Source of the DNA: Mytilinidion resinicola
Lineage: Eukaryota > Ascomycota > Dothideomycetes > Mytilinidiales > Mytilinidiaceae
Assembly (NCBI RefSeq): GCF_010093595.1
Contig: NW_022985448.1
Location: forward strand, 1,030,471-1,094,470
DNA length: 64,000 nucleotides
Reading direction: 5' to 3'
The notes beneath the pieces were generated by a model. It had not been told where the DNA came from and searched no databases. It saw only the letters and a list, made by a program, of their open reading frames with translations. Positions 21,722-33,454 of this stretch are shown in pieces; position 1 is the stretch's first letter, and the number at the start of each line of letters is the position of its first letter. The position numbers were made by a program, and so were the translations under genes.

Positions 21722-23710
21722 ATGCCGGAAACAATTCATCGTGTAAACGGATACGCCAAGGATGCATTCACTTACTATCCCGTCATAGTGGTCGGGGCTG
21801 GGGAGTCCGGAATAGCTATGGGCTGCCAGTTGAAGCAGCAGCTAGGATTCGACCAGTTCCGGATCTTCGACAGGCAGGCGGGCATCGGAGGTACGTGGTG
21901 GATAAACAGATACCCAGGCGTCGCGTGTGATGTGTAAGTCCGCTCCCTGAAAGTGCAGTGCACCTACTCATCAATCCACAGACCTGCTGTATTCTACTCC
22001 TTCTCTTTCGCACAAAACCCCACATGGACGACCCTCTACCCACCTGGATCTGAAATCGTGCGCTACTATCACGATGTATGTGAGAAGTTTGGCATCTTCG
22101 ATAAAATCGAGCTCAATACCGACGTCGAAGAGTGCCGATGGCTTGAAGATGAGCAGCTCTGGGAGGTGAAATTGCGCCACCTCGTCCACGGAATGGGAGA
22201 TCTAGGGCACAAAGACCGTTCGAAAGTGCTTAACGAGCGTGGAGAGTCCGCGGTATACTCAAGCACAGAAATCGTCCGAGCAAAGGTCGTTGTTAGCGCT
22301 GTTGGTGGCCTAGTGGAGCCACGCGGCTGGCCAGATGACATACCTGGATACGACACTTTCAAGGGCCCAATCTTCCACTCTGCGAGATGGGACGACAGCG
22401 TAGATTTCACAGACAAGGATGTAGTTGTAGTAGGCACTGGCTGCAGCGCGATTCAGTTCGTACCGAAACTCACGAAGGCGCCTTTCAATGCGAAGTCGGT
22501 AACGCAACTTATGAGATCGCCACCGTGGGTAGTCCCCAAGGCCACTCCTCCTGGCGGAGACGAAGCCTATCGAAAATGGTCTCCGACACTCTTCACATAC
22601 ATTCCAGGCCTTCAGCGGCTAATGAGGACCCTCGTTTTCTTAGGTGGCGAGTATGATTTCAGACTTTTTGGTGTCTCAGAGTGGTCCATCAAAGAGAGGA
22701 AGAAGCTCGAAGACAAGTTGGTGCAACGAATAAAGAAGATGGCCCCCGAACAATATCACGAAATCCTTACTCCAGACTACGGGGTGGGCTGTAAGAGGAG
22801 GATCTTCGACGCGACGTGGTATCCTTGCCTGGCAGAGCCAAATGTCGACCTCACAACGCAGCCTCTTACCCGCGTCAACGAGCACAGTGTGACAGTCGGG
22901 CCTGGATCGACCTATCCTCCCCCGTCGAAAGCAAACTCGAAGATCCCAACAGACGCGAGAGAAATCGCCGCGGACGTCATCATTCTGGCCAACGGGTTTG
23001 ACACTACCAAGTGGCTGTATCCTCTAAAAGTAGTTGGCCGGGACGGAAACGATCTCATCGACACCATGGATAAGCGAGGTGGTCCCCAGGCATATCAGGG
23101 AACAGCGATGGACGGATTCCCTAATTTCTTCCTCATATTTGGTCCAAATACTGCCACCGGTCATAGCTCCGTCGTGCTAGCAAGTGAGGGCATGGTAAAT
23201 TATAGCATCAATTTCATCAGGAAGGTCCTGAACGGAGAAGCGAGCGCCGTTGAGGTCAAGCATGAAGCGGAGATGGCATTTACGAAAGAAATCCAAAACA
23301 AGTTGAAGAAAATGGTGTGGACCACTGGCGGATGTCAGAATTGGTATGTCAATGAGGGTTGGAACTCTACCGTGTACCCGTAAGTTCACTGAAATCGTTA
23401 TATGGACTGCGTAAGGTACTAACTGTTCTTCTTCAGATATACTCAGTTCGACTTTGCATGGAGATGCATGTTTCCAAAGTACAGTGACTGGGACATAACA
23501 CTCACATCCAAAGGAGTTACGAAGAGGCGGCTAAGACAGACCGCTCGTATTCTCAGCTGGATTCTGCTGTTCACGGGTCTGTATCAGGCCAAGAAGAGGA
23601 GGCTTACTCCTAAAGGCATTAGAGACTTCATTCGAAATTCGCTTGTTGTTGTGTTAGCTACTGCTTTGAGAGGAATCCAGCAGCTGCTGAATGCTCTGCA
23701 GAGTATCTAG
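21722..23710 (+). CDS. Baeyer-Villiger-type flavin monooxygenase
   Basis: Three exons, 21722-21933, 21982-23379 and 23437-23710, give about 627 aa with clean GTAAGT donors. The FAD-binding motif GAGESG is at residues 25-30, the NADPH-binding GTGCSA at about 222-227, and the BVMO fingerprint FKGPIFHSARWD at 197-208. GGTWWINRYPGVACDV spans the first splice. Such enzymes insert oxygen next to a ketone, making esters or lactones. The C-terminal end carries a basic patch and the hydrophobic segment NSLVVVLATALRGIQ, which may tether the enzyme to a membrane. A Zn2Cys6 regulator follows on the same strand about 0.5 kb downstream. The ketone substrate cannot be told from sequence; it could act in steroid, cycloketone or secondary metabolism. 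Confidence 0.92.
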
Positions 23711-24256
23711 ATTGTTGATACGTACCACCCAAATAGTACTATCAAGAACAGGGCGTCCAGAAGAGGCAACTCAGAGCAGATTGGAAGTGTAGAATGCTAG
23801 AGTCTCCAATTATGCTTCCGCGTGAGGGATAGCCTTCTCGTGGACCGTTTTGACTGAGGTCTACTTGGAACCCTGAATGTTATTCATAAGATCTGATGCT
23901 TCAAATCGGGCCCTCGGCTCTTCGTAGATCTGTGACCAAAGCATATAGGATCCTCCGCTCGTTTTGATATGCCAACATTGGATGGAGGAGTGTTAAAACG
24001 AGCGTGCCTAATCTGACAAAGACTAGTTAGTTTCTCCGTCGAATTGAAGTCTAATGTCCTTTTACTGTGCATATAGAATATTCACGGCAATTACTGGCAT
24101 TCAGCCAACCAAAGGCCCGTAAGCGGAGACGTCTTCCCCGCATTCACCAAACGGCCCGAGCGCGACACTTTCAACACCAACTTCCGCTGTGTCATTCAGG
24201 CGGAATCCATTCCGAACACCACGATCAAACCAAACACATCAACATTGTCGTCAACG

Positions 24257-26603
24257 ATGGATGACAGCGAGAGTATCAGTCCGACAAATGGCCCCGAGAA
24301 ACGCAAACACGACGACCTCACGCCTCAGCCGCGCGCAAAGCGCAATCGATACATCTCAATCGCATGGTAGGATGCGCACATGGGGCTACGGGAATGCAGC
24401 TAATAATTCTCGACAGCAATGAATGCAAACGTAGGAAGATTAAGTGCAATGGCCAGAACCCATGTCAGCGATGCGGAAACCTCGCGCTCGAGTGCATGTA
24501 TGCGCCGAACTGCTGCAATAGCTTCAAGGAATCCGAGTAAGATACATGTTCTGTGAGAAATGAAAGTGCTAACCCAGTACAGGGAATTCAAGCAGATGGA
24601 TGCCCATATATCATCGCTCCAAGAGCAAGTCGACCAGCTATTCGCGAACATCAGCTCCCTCCGAACCCAAGTCAGCACATCCCCAAATACTGAAGGCACA
24701 CCATTCACCGGGCACGACCATGGCAGATCTATGTCTATGTCACAGAACTCGGGCTATATATCATCTTCTGGTCACAAAAGAACCCACTCGCACGCTCGAC
24801 ACCCTCAATTCCACGGTCCTACAAGTTCTCAGTTCAGTCTCGGGATAGCCAAATCGAGCTTACAGACAATGGGGATCTTCCCGCCAGGAGGGATAGATGA
24901 GGAAATTGGAACGCAAGACCAAACGCCGGCAGCATCTCCACCCCCATTGGGGAGCTCTGGGCTACCAAGAGCTGTGCTGCATGCTACGAAGGATCCTATC
25001 TGGTCACTAAGCAAAGAAGAAGCGACACGGCTTGTCAATGTGTGGCATGAGGAGATGGGAATGATGTATCCCTTCCTCGACCACGAGAAAATATCTGAAT
25101 ACACCGGAATGCTCTTTACTTTCATCGATGCGGCGAGTAGAGCAGGACTTATGCAGAGTGGTAAACCTGGTGGGGATGCCATTATGGACGAGCAGACTAG
25201 TGTGCTTAAGCTCATACTAGCGAGTGCCCTGGTCCTCGAAGGATATGGTAAGAGCGAGCTCGGCCAGAAGTTGTTTCAGAATGTCCAGACGGTGGTTGAA
25301 ACGACCCTCCTGGCTCCGGTCACCTTGAGAGGAATTCATATGCTCATGCTTACAAGCATGTATCACTTCCAGTTGGAACGTTCGGATGAGAGTCTTGCTT
25401 GGCGCGTCTGCGGACTCGCAGCACGACAGTGTTTAGAGCTAGGCCTTCATCGCCGTGAAACGTACAACCTCATCTTCCATGATGAAGAGGACCGACAGAG
25501 CGCCATTCGAACGTTTTGGGCAGTTTACGTACTCGACAGGAGGTGGAGTTTCGGAACAGGGCTTGGACTAGCTTTGCAGGATTCTGATATCGATCCTCAA
25601 TTGCCTAAGCCGGTAAGCCCAATACCTCCCGGGGAGACCATATTCCTTGGATGCGCTAACAGATCTCTAGAACAACTCGACTCCATACCTGACTCTGATG
25701 GTTGCTTACAGCCACATCGGGAGCAAAGTTTGGAAATCTGTCGCAAATTTTGATGGCACGCAAAACAACATCAGTAAAGAAGACATAGGGTACCTTGACT
25801 ACCAGATCCTCCAATGGCACCGCTCGGTACCGGACTCGTTGAAATACGTACACCCAGATTCAGGTCAGAAGGCTTCCCCGAGCACTCGTGGAGTGTCACG
25901 CCTACGGGTGGCTCTCTATCTCAGGGCCAACCAGATGCGGATAGTCATCTATCGACCAGTCCTCCACACAGCTACTAGTATCGTGGAGAACATGGATCAC
26001 GCGCAGACTGTAGTCAGCATTGCGAAAGATACCATTCGTATACTGACCCACACGAACCAAACCTCAGATATCTACAAGACACAGCAGGTCATGTTCAATT
26101 ACTTCCTTATCTCTGCTCTTGCGGTTCTCTTCCTCGCGGTCTCCCATGCACCGGCACAGTTCAGCAGCCAATGCCGGGACGAGTTCTACATGGCATTAGA
26201 CCTCGTCCGTGGCCTATCGGCGGATTCCCACGTCTCGCAGCGGCTGTGGAAGACGATACGAGGCTTGAAAGAGATCGTGCCGAAGCTTGGCTTGAATCTG
26301 AGCAACATATCTGCCGACGACGCGCATTCCACCGCCGCGGTTGCCATGGCCGGTCTGGCAGGCCACCAGGTCGACGAAATGGCCATCTTCTCAAATGGCC
26401 GGGAAGGCGGCCCCTTGCAGAATGCCAGTCCAGCCGGCATGGCGAATGACCTGACGAATCTCTTCGAAGCCGCGGGGTCCTATCCGAATATGCTGGCAAA
26501 CGGCTTCGGTATGTCTGGGGCCGATATGGGGACAGGAGACTTAATGCCGACGTTGTTTGGGCATGAAGATGAACTCTCAAAGATTATGAGGGACTTGTTT
26601 TGA
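24257..26603 (+). CDS. Zn2Cys6 fungal transcription factor
   Basis: Four exons, 24257-24366, 24417-24536, 24583-25612 and 25671-26603, give about 730 aa. The zinc cluster CNECKRRKIKCNGQNPC starts at Cys37 exactly on the first splice and has spacing C-x2-C-x6-C-x5-C-x2-C-x6-C. A short coiled coil follows (MDAHISSLQEQVDQLFANIS). The middle domain, with LAWRVCGLAARQCLELGLH and RTFWAVYVLDRRWSFGTG, is the fungal-specific transcription factor domain (PF04082 type). It acts in the nucleus on CGG-type half-sites. It is close behind the Baeyer-Villiger monooxygenase in the same direction, so it may be that gene's dedicated regulator; this is inference. The basic stretch RAKRNR just before the cluster may be a nuclear localisation signal. 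Confidence 0.92.
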
Positions 26604-27573
26604 TGGGTATCGTGATATCTGTGGCGTAGGAATAGCTCGTCGAGCTAGGTATCTAGGTGTGGTTGAATGGCTAGTATGTGCCTTGGGCGTTGGGATTGAC
26701 CACGGATCAGAACTTAGGGGATAGCTTCTAGGGGCGACAAATAGAGACACGGGCATTCCTTGGTAGAGAAAAATATGGTTCGACTTCTAGCCCAATCATC
26801 TAGCAAAGTTGCTTCCAAGTTCGTGAAATGTTCCGACATACCTACGTAGTCCAGCAAGCGCTCGCGTAAGGAGTAAAGAATTGAATGGAATACCTGACCG
26901 CCATGAGAGACACAAAAGAAGACTAATGCAGTGGCGGGTACTCAACCTATCACAGTATGGCAACTGGCGCTCTATGACTACTGATGTTGCTAAAACAGTC
27001 ACGTGACGAGGAGGGGAGGAATTTGGATGACAGTCGAGGTTGGTGGGACGCTTCATCATCTCCCAAACTCGTACAAACACCACCCATAACGGACCCGCCC
27101 CCCTCCGCATCCCTTCCGCCCCCTCCAAGTTGCACAGTTACGCCAGGCGTGCAACGCGAGCCGCATTCACCGAGCCTCTTCCTCGACGCCTACCCCAAGC
27201 CACCCCGCAGCCACCTCAGCGACCTCCGTATCACCACGCCTCTCCCTGCCTTTGCGACCGCCGTTGGTAACATGCGCCCTACTACATGAGATCCTCTGCG
27301 ATCGCAACCTTTGGCGACTCCGCGCCTTCCTGGCCCTTTTGCGAGCCCGCGTTCCGCTCCCTGGAGGCCGCTCTCCCCACTCCGACGCCCACAACATCAC
27401 ACCCCCACGCGCGCAATTCCCACCTCACCACGCCGACGCTCAACGTCCTCCGTATTTACTACCTACGAAAGCAGGCCCTTCGCACTTGTCCACGCCGTGG
27501 ATAGTCCCCTGTTATATAGATCCAACCCATTACAATCCAGCAGCGCGACCTTGCGCATACTGCGCCCCACACC
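26604..27573. other. Intergenic region, C-rich leader of CK2 beta
   Basis: No gene supported. From about 27080 to 27560 the plus strand is C-rich and pyrimidine-biased, typical of the 5' leader of a highly expressed fungal housekeeping gene. Open frames there are composition artefacts. Confidence 0.45.
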
Positions 27574-28698
27574 ATGTCTTCCTCTTCCCAGGTCGCTGAA
27601 TCCTGGATATCATCCTTCTGCGGCTTACTCGGCCATGAATACTTTGCAGAAGTGAGTGAAGACTTTATCGAGGACGACTTCAACCTCACTGGCCTACAAT
27701 CACAAGTGCCTATGTACAAAGAAGCTCTAGAGATGATTCTGGATGTGGAGCCGGAAGACGACGATGATGAAGATGACGAAGAGGACGAGGAAGATGAGGA
27801 CGAAGACATCTTAGGCGACGACAAGCCTACCGGCTACCGGCGAGCCAGCGACCGGAGACACCTGCGAATGGCATCCGACCTTAGCGTCATCGAGAGCTCC
27901 GCCGAGTTATTATATGGCCTGATACACCAGCGCTACATCACCTCGCGCCCGGGGATCCAACAAATGGCAGAGAAGTACGAGCTGCAGCACTTCGGCACAT
28001 GCCCTCGCGTGTTCTGCAACTTGTGCAAAGTGCTCCCCGTTGGCTGCAGTGACACGCCCGGCTCGGAAACCGTCAAGCTCTTCTGCCCTAGCTGCCTCGA
28101 TGTCTACACGCCCCCGAACTCCCGCTTTCAGACCGTCGACGGCGCTTTCTTTGGTACGACCTTCGGCTGCCTCTTCTTCATGACATTTCCCGAACTCGAA
28201 ATCGGCACAGTACGGCAATCGGCCGCTGGCGCCGCAGATGCCCTCCTAGCGATACAGGCTGCCCAGAAGGCGTCTGGCCAAGCCGGCACTGCTCTCAATC
28301 CTCTACCCCTCACTATCAACGGCATCAGCCCGTCAAACCTGGCGCCAGGTCTAGGGCCGGGAAACATCTATGAGCCACGCATTTACGGCTTCCGTGTCTC
28401 AGAGAGAGCTAAGAGTGGCCCGCGAATGAAGTGGTTACGGATGCGGCCGGTGGATATCACAGATCTAGACGAGACGCGGAGATTCTGGGACGGCAGAGAA
28501 GGAGGAGGCAGCGAGATGGGGGATGAGGACTCGAACATGGCGGACGCGGTACCAGGGCAGGCGGTAGATCGGAGGAAAAAGCTTGTTGGACGGCGGCGGA
28601 GAACTAACGGGAGCGGTGGGACTGGGGCGGTTGGAGGTGCAGTTGGTGAAGGCGGGAGTCCGATGGACACGAATGGGGTGGGGATTGTGGGAGCATAG
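27574..28698 (+). CDS. ckb1: Casein kinase II regulatory (beta) subunit
   Basis: An intronless frame of 374 aa. It begins [20 protein letters not shown], then [13 protein letters not shown] and the acidic loop (poly Asp/Glu about residues 65-87). The [16 protein letters not shown] helix follows. The zinc finger [10 protein letters not shown] ... LFCPSCLD (first Cys about 143) mediates beta-beta dimerisation. The C-terminal part has [20 protein letters not shown] and then a Gly-rich, Lys/Arg-rich tail longer than in yeast. CK2 beta dimerises and binds two catalytic subunits to form the constitutive Ser/Thr kinase of nucleus and cytosol. An Ala-rich insert after the zinc finger (about 210-250) is common in filamentous fungi. 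Confidence 0.95.
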   Translation: MSSSSQVAESWISSFCGLLGHEYFAEVSEDFIEDDFNLTGLQSQVPMYKEALEMILDVEPEDDDDEDDEEDEEDEDEDILGDDKPTGYRRASDRRHLRMASDLSVIESSAELLYGLIHQRYITSRPGIQQMAEKYELQHFGTCPRVFCNLCKVLPVGCSDTPGSETVKLFCPSCLDVYTPPNSRFQTVDGAFFGTTFGCLFFMTFPELEIGTVRQSAAGAADALLAIQAAQKASGQAGTALNPLPLTINGISPSNLAPGLGPGNIYEPRIYGFRVSERAKSGPRMKWLRMRPVDITDLDETRRFWDGREGGGSEMGDEDSNMADAVPGQAVDRRKKLVGRRRRTNGSGGTGAVGGAVGEGGSPMDTNGVGIVGA

Positions 28699-30550
28699 CG
28701 AACATAGCGAGCGTATAGCGAGAAAGGTAAGGGTTGTGTTCATGGCGAAGAGGCACGGATTTTGGATGTTCGAAAGGCGTGCCAGGACTGTCATGGCACA
28801 GGCATGAGCAGATATGAGCGACGAAGCTGATGGGATGGCTTTGTCATGCATGACGTCTCACGGATGAATGCTAGGGGTTAGAGGTAGCCTCGATTCTATT
28901 CGACTCCTTTCGGTTCATTTCTTCTCTAGGGCCTGGGTTGAGACGGGTAATTGATATTTTATTTTGCATCATGGCGCATGTGAAGGTGGTGTGTGTATAT
29001 TCAATTCCTTGAGAATGCCCAATCCTAGCTATTTCTTCTACTCTTCCATTTCCGATTTCAACGTTTACGGTCTTCCAGTTCTTATTCTTTTCCATCTTCT
29101 TCTCAAGTCTGAAAACCAAACGGGTGGGTCTGGGTGCTCTAGATTCAATATATACGACGAGTTAATTTGGATTTGAGTCGAGGTGGGTTGGATTCCATAG
29201 CGATGTATCACAGCGGTGATTGAATTGTGATTGGACTATATTACATATTTTCGATTCGCTGCGTTTGTTTGACTTACTCATTTATGCTGAGCAGCACATC
29301 TAAGCTACCTTCTTGCTGAATTGAATCTTGATAGGCACTTCAAATGCCTGAATAGCAATATGCATCTGAGAAAGCCTGTGTTGCAGTGAATGATAGCCGG
29401 ATAGAACTGCGAGAAGTTGCTCGATCTCGACATTTCTGTAACTTCGCCTGCCCACTTTTAGTATTTTACAAGGAGACATATTTTTATCATATACGGACTG
29501 GAAACAACTGTGTGAGGACTGCATCTTTATTGGCGAGGAGAAGCAAATATAGATGGGTACAAATGTAGAATTTGGATGAATGCAGGCGAGCTCTGATTGG
29601 TTGAAATACACTTCCCCACTTCTTATCCACTCTGTTCCAACCTCCAGCCTTCAACATCACCCTTCGCTCGATTCTCCACAAACCCTTGAATCCGAGCACA
29701 CGCTCTAGAGACGGTCAAAACATGCGTTAGGATGATCAACTAATCAGGAACAACGATTCAACCAGCAACTATCAACGGTCCGTGGACATTGCTGCGAAGA
29801 ATTCTTGCTCCACCCGAGCCAGACATCCCAGGAACATTGAAATGCTACCTTCCCCAGTAACGCGACTCCGCCAGGTTGATCCTCTCCCCAAAGTGTCGTG
29901 TGGGGCAAGTAAAAATAGACATCGTCACTCAGACCCACGTCAAGGATCACACGGGTGGCGCAGCGCTATGCACATCAGTCCGATCTCTGTCAGATTCGCT
30001 CCCGGCCAACGACTATCCCTCTCGATATCCCCACACCGACGAAGCGCCCTTTGTGTTCTGTACCCATGACAAAAGTGGTCTCGGTGCTCGCTGCTCGCTG
30101 CTCGCTGCACTGTCAGCCTCGCTTTGTCCCTGCATGGATGGATGCTGGGACCTCAATCGTTCGTATTTGCTGTCTAATCACGAGAGACATAGTACTTGCG
30201 GACGTATCGGTATTGGGAAATGTGGCGATAGTTACCTAGATCAATAATAGGACTAATGCCTCACCGCTTGTAGGGAGCAGTTCGTGACGTGGCTGTCTCG
30301 GAGGATGGGGAGAAGTCACGCACAGTCGAGCATCTGAGCCCCCTTATCGTGAACTAGTTATATAAGTCCTATGAGGAGCCGGTTTGTGAATGGTATCAAC
30401 AATATCCATCAATTCAGCCCGGACTCGAAATTTCAATAACCGCGATCAATCACTATTTCACTCGCTTCATATCAACCACTTCATTCGTTCAGCCGACCTA
30501 ATCCACTAAAACTTCAACGCTCACATATCAACACCACCACCGATATCAAA
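28699..30550. other. Intergenic region
   Basis: 1.85 kb without a convincing gene. Short open frames near 29300-29700 and 29780-30250 have no domain. The last 100 bases are a CA/TC-rich leader of the secreted-protein gene. Confidence 0.4.
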
Positions 30551-31012
30551 ATGCAGTTCACCCTCGCCGCCCTCGCCGCTCTCCTCACCCTCGCCGCTGC
30601 CCTCCCTACCGAATCTAAACGCGCCACCCCGGGCGGCGTCAAATTCTGCACCGGCGAGAACTCCACTAGCGACTGCGAGTATGCGGTCTACGACTATAAC
30701 ACTTGCCATACGCTCGCAGCGCCGTACTACAAGAACGTAGGCTCGATTGTAGTAGACTCAGGGGCTTTTTGCAGGATTACTTAGTAAGTTTACTGTTTAT
30801 GCTTGAGGGAGAGAGTAAAGAGAGTGTTTGAGAGAGGGGTAACGCTGACGGCTACTAGTACCGCAGAATCATGCACGTTGCATGGTGATGCTTTCATCAA
30901 CCCGCCTGGAGAGGCGACGCTCCACCATTTCACGGATGCGGAGGGGGTGGTTGTGGATGCGGGTGCTGCGATTACGAGCTTTTTGTGCCAGGAGTGCACT
31001 AGCTGCGTTTAA
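30551..31012 (+). CDS. Small secreted cysteine-rich protein (8 Cys)
   Basis: Two exons, 30551-30783 and 30859-31012, separated by a 75-nt intron (GTAAGT...ACTAG) give 128 aa. Residues 1-18 (MQFTLAALAALLTLAAAL) form a signal peptide, followed by PTESKR, a Kex2-like site. The mature domain of about 105 aa has eight cysteines, in the contexts KFCTG, SDCEY, NTCHT, AFCRI, ESCTL, FLCQE, ECTS and SCV at the end. There is no transmembrane segment. The size, secretion signal and even cysteine number are those of apoplastic effector candidates and other small extracellular proteins. No family was recognised. The intron falls between the fourth and fifth cysteines. Confidence 0.8.
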
Positions 31013-31097
31013 TGAAATTTTTAGAGCGTGAGGTCGGAAGTACGAGCCTCTCTTACTCGGCGGACGAAAGTTTCCTCAATCTTCAAGAATATAATTC

Positions 31098-32708
31098 CTA
31101 GGCACCAGATCGGCCACCTGACATCATATATCTTTCGTCTCCTATCTCCCCATCATCTGCCGTAGTAGTCCTAGATCTGTCACCAGATATCCTACGTCTC
31201 CGGCTGCCTACATGTACATCCACATCCGCGTGTTCGAACGTGCCAAATTCCTCCTCGGAGGCCGCAAATGCGTCATACAATGTCGCTCGCTCCGGCGTGC
31301 CAAATTCCAACGGTGCATCCGGCTCATCATCATGTTGTGTCAAAGGCCCCATCTCTATGTCACCCCCTTCGATTCCGTGATTTCTCGCGCTCGTAATATC
31401 CATGCTCTGTCTTTCCGCTTCCCCGAGACTTCTCCTACGTATCCCATCGTTGATCTTCTTACGCAAGTTCTCTTCAAATTCCTTCAATTCCTTCCTATGA
31501 TTTATCACCGCTGGCGCAATTTCGATGCCAAAGAGCAACACCAAGCCTACCATAAGACTGTAAGCCTGATCCCACTCCGTGATTGACTGCGGCGCACATG
31601 GCATGAAGAAACATGACTTGTGGAAATTTTTGAAGCCTTGAATCAGAGAAATAATGAAATAATCACATATCAAATAGATAAAACCCAAACTAGAAAAGAA
31701 CAGCAAAATAGACGAGGCGACAAGTACGATTGGGAAGGCATATATGCCTAGCATCCATGTCCAAACCAACTTGGAAGTTTTAACAAACAGGAGTATCGTC
31801 AAAGGCGCAACGAAAACGACTCCAAGGGTGAAGTAGGTGACCCAAAAAGCCTTTTCATGCTTCGCGGCTCGGTCTAAGAGGTATCGGACCAAGATGTTTC
31901 GGTCATAAATGTGGGCGACCGTAATACTGAACAACCCAATCAGAACAATCCCCAGGGTCAGACAGCCCAAGGGGAGCGCGCCCATCATGGCGAATTCGTA
32001 CATGTCCTTGTCTCTGCCTTCATAATAGAAGAATGGAATGCGATTGATGTTGACGTCCCGAAGAAACGTTTCTGGCGTCCCGGTGCTGATGGGCGGCCAG
32101 CGCCAGGACAAGAGCACTGCGGTGTGCGCGCTCGCAGGGAGCATGAGGCCGACAATGAGCGTGATGAGACGTTGCGTGAGCGGCTTTTTGCGGCCCTCAC
32201 CGATCTTTAGGACAAGGGGGAATTGAGGCAGCGTGTAGACACTCCCCCAGTAGACAAACGACAGACTTGCTGCAACCTGCCCTAGGCCTTTGTCCGTTTC
32301 TCCTTCTCCTCTACTACTATCCCAAAAGATGTGGATGTTACGGAGCAGATCGATGGCCGCCCAGTTCATGCCGAGCAGAAAAAGCCAGGTATTCGGATCG
32401 ATTTTTGCGTCGGGTTTCGTGCCCAGCCGTACGTAGGACGCTGTGATGGCGAGGAACCAGCCCGCCCAAGAGCCGGGGCCATAAAACCCGCTGATCAGGT
32501 TTATACCAAGGGGATCTGGGGAAGCACCCGTGGTAGGGAGGTAGGTACGTTCTGGCTTTGTGATGTTGGAGGTGGGCTTTGATGTTGGAGGTCCTAGTGA
32601 CGACATTACGAGCCTGGAGTTTGGAAACACGGTTTGGGACGTTGAAAGGCTGGAGAATACGGCGACGAGGATGAGTACGTGCAATACGCCGTGGTGCTTA
32701 AGAGCCAT
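31098..32708 (-). CDS. Multipass membrane protein with signal peptide, function unknown
   Basis: An intronless frame of 536 aa. It starts with a hydrophobic signal sequence (VLHVLILVAVFSSLSTSQT) and an N-glycosylatable luminal stretch. About eight hydrophobic helices follow, including GSWAGWFLAITASYV, LITLIVGLMLPASAHTAVLL, LGCLTLGIVLIGLFSITVA, VTYFTLGVVFVAPLTILLF, IVLVASSILLFFSSLGFIYL and AYSLMVGLVLLFGIEIAPAV. The cytosolic tail of about 125 aa is acidic and Arg-rich with many Ser/Thr. I do not recognise a family with a known role; a receptor or transporter-like fungal membrane protein is the most that can be said. Strand bias and intact length argue that it is real. Confidence 0.7.
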   Translation of the reverse strand: MALKHHGVLHVLILVAVFSSLSTSQTVFPNSRLVMSSLGPPTSKPTSNITKPERTYLPTTGASPDPLGINLISGFYGPGSWAGWFLAITASYVRLGTKPDAKIDPNTWLFLLGMNWAAIDLLRNIHIFWDSSRGEGETDKGLGQVAASLSFVYWGSVYTLPQFPLVLKIGEGRKKPLTQRLITLIVGLMLPASAHTAVLLSWRWPPISTGTPETFLRDVNINRIPFFYYEGRDKDMYEFAMMGALPLGCLTLGIVLIGLFSITVAHIYDRNILVRYLLDRAAKHEKAFWVTYFTLGVVFVAPLTILLFVKTSKLVWTWMLGIYAFPIVLVASSILLFFSSLGFIYLICDYFIISLIQGFKNFHKSCFFMPCAPQSITEWDQAYSLMVGLVLLFGIEIAPAVINHRKELKEFEENLRKKINDGIRRRSLGEAERQSMDITSARNHGIEGGDIEMGPLTQHDDEPDAPLEFGTPERATLYDAFAASEEEFGTFEHADVDVHVGSRRRRISGDRSRTTTADDGEIGDERYMMSGGRSGA

Positions 32709-33454
32709 AGTTCTAGTAGCATGAGAGGCAGCATTGGAAATGTGCGACGCATGTTGCGAAGGGAGCTCTTGGACTTCGTAAATTTATTCGACACGAAGAA
32801 CACTTCTGCGAGGCAGAATTGTGAGGCTGAGCATGCTGAGCATGCTGAGCAAGGCTGAGGCACCAGGGCCACGGCGCGTATCTTGAACCTGATAGACCGC
32901 TTCAGCCATTGCCGGTTTCCAGGCTGACTGATTCATTCCAGAACCACAGTATTTAGAGGAAACGTGCTTACTTGGGTGAACAAAGGCCAGGTGGACAGGG
33001 ATATAACGGCTAAACCTAATTCATCCACGACTCCGCCCCCCTCCTTCTCCCTTGGTTAGTAACAAAGAAGATTAGGCACTTCCTACCATGTGCCAGGGTG
33101 CTTAGCGCGTATAAAGCCTCTTTTCGGGTGTATATATTGCTAGCTCTAAGCCTGCAAATCGATGGTGCAAAGGAAGGAATAAAGGAATATAAGGGCATCT
33201 AACTTTGCCCTCTATTGCTCATTGGAACTCTTCTAGCTAATCACATGCGGTAAATTCTCTGACTAGGGCCCACCTCCGACTTGTGCCGTGTTGCAAGTGG
33301 CCGAGTCCGACACAAGCCTGGAACACGACAAACCCCTTGTGCCATGGGTTTAAAGAGGAAGACAACGCACCCTTAGAGTCCGGCGGCAACGTTTAAAAGA
33401 CAGCATCTCACGTGTAGAGTCCTTTTCGCCTTTCTAATATTTCTTTTGTGCCAG
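32709..33454. other. Divergent intergenic region with short tandem repeat
   Basis: Holds the promoter of the membrane protein (leftward) and of the AdipoR-like gene (rightward). Three near-identical 9-bp units (GCTGAGCAT, third copy ending AA) lie at 32826-32852. Nothing else recognised. Confidence 0.45.

Noticed and set aside
31212..32582. Several plus-strand frames of 60-124 codons
   Set aside because: All lie antisense to the 536-aa membrane protein, which has coherent helices.
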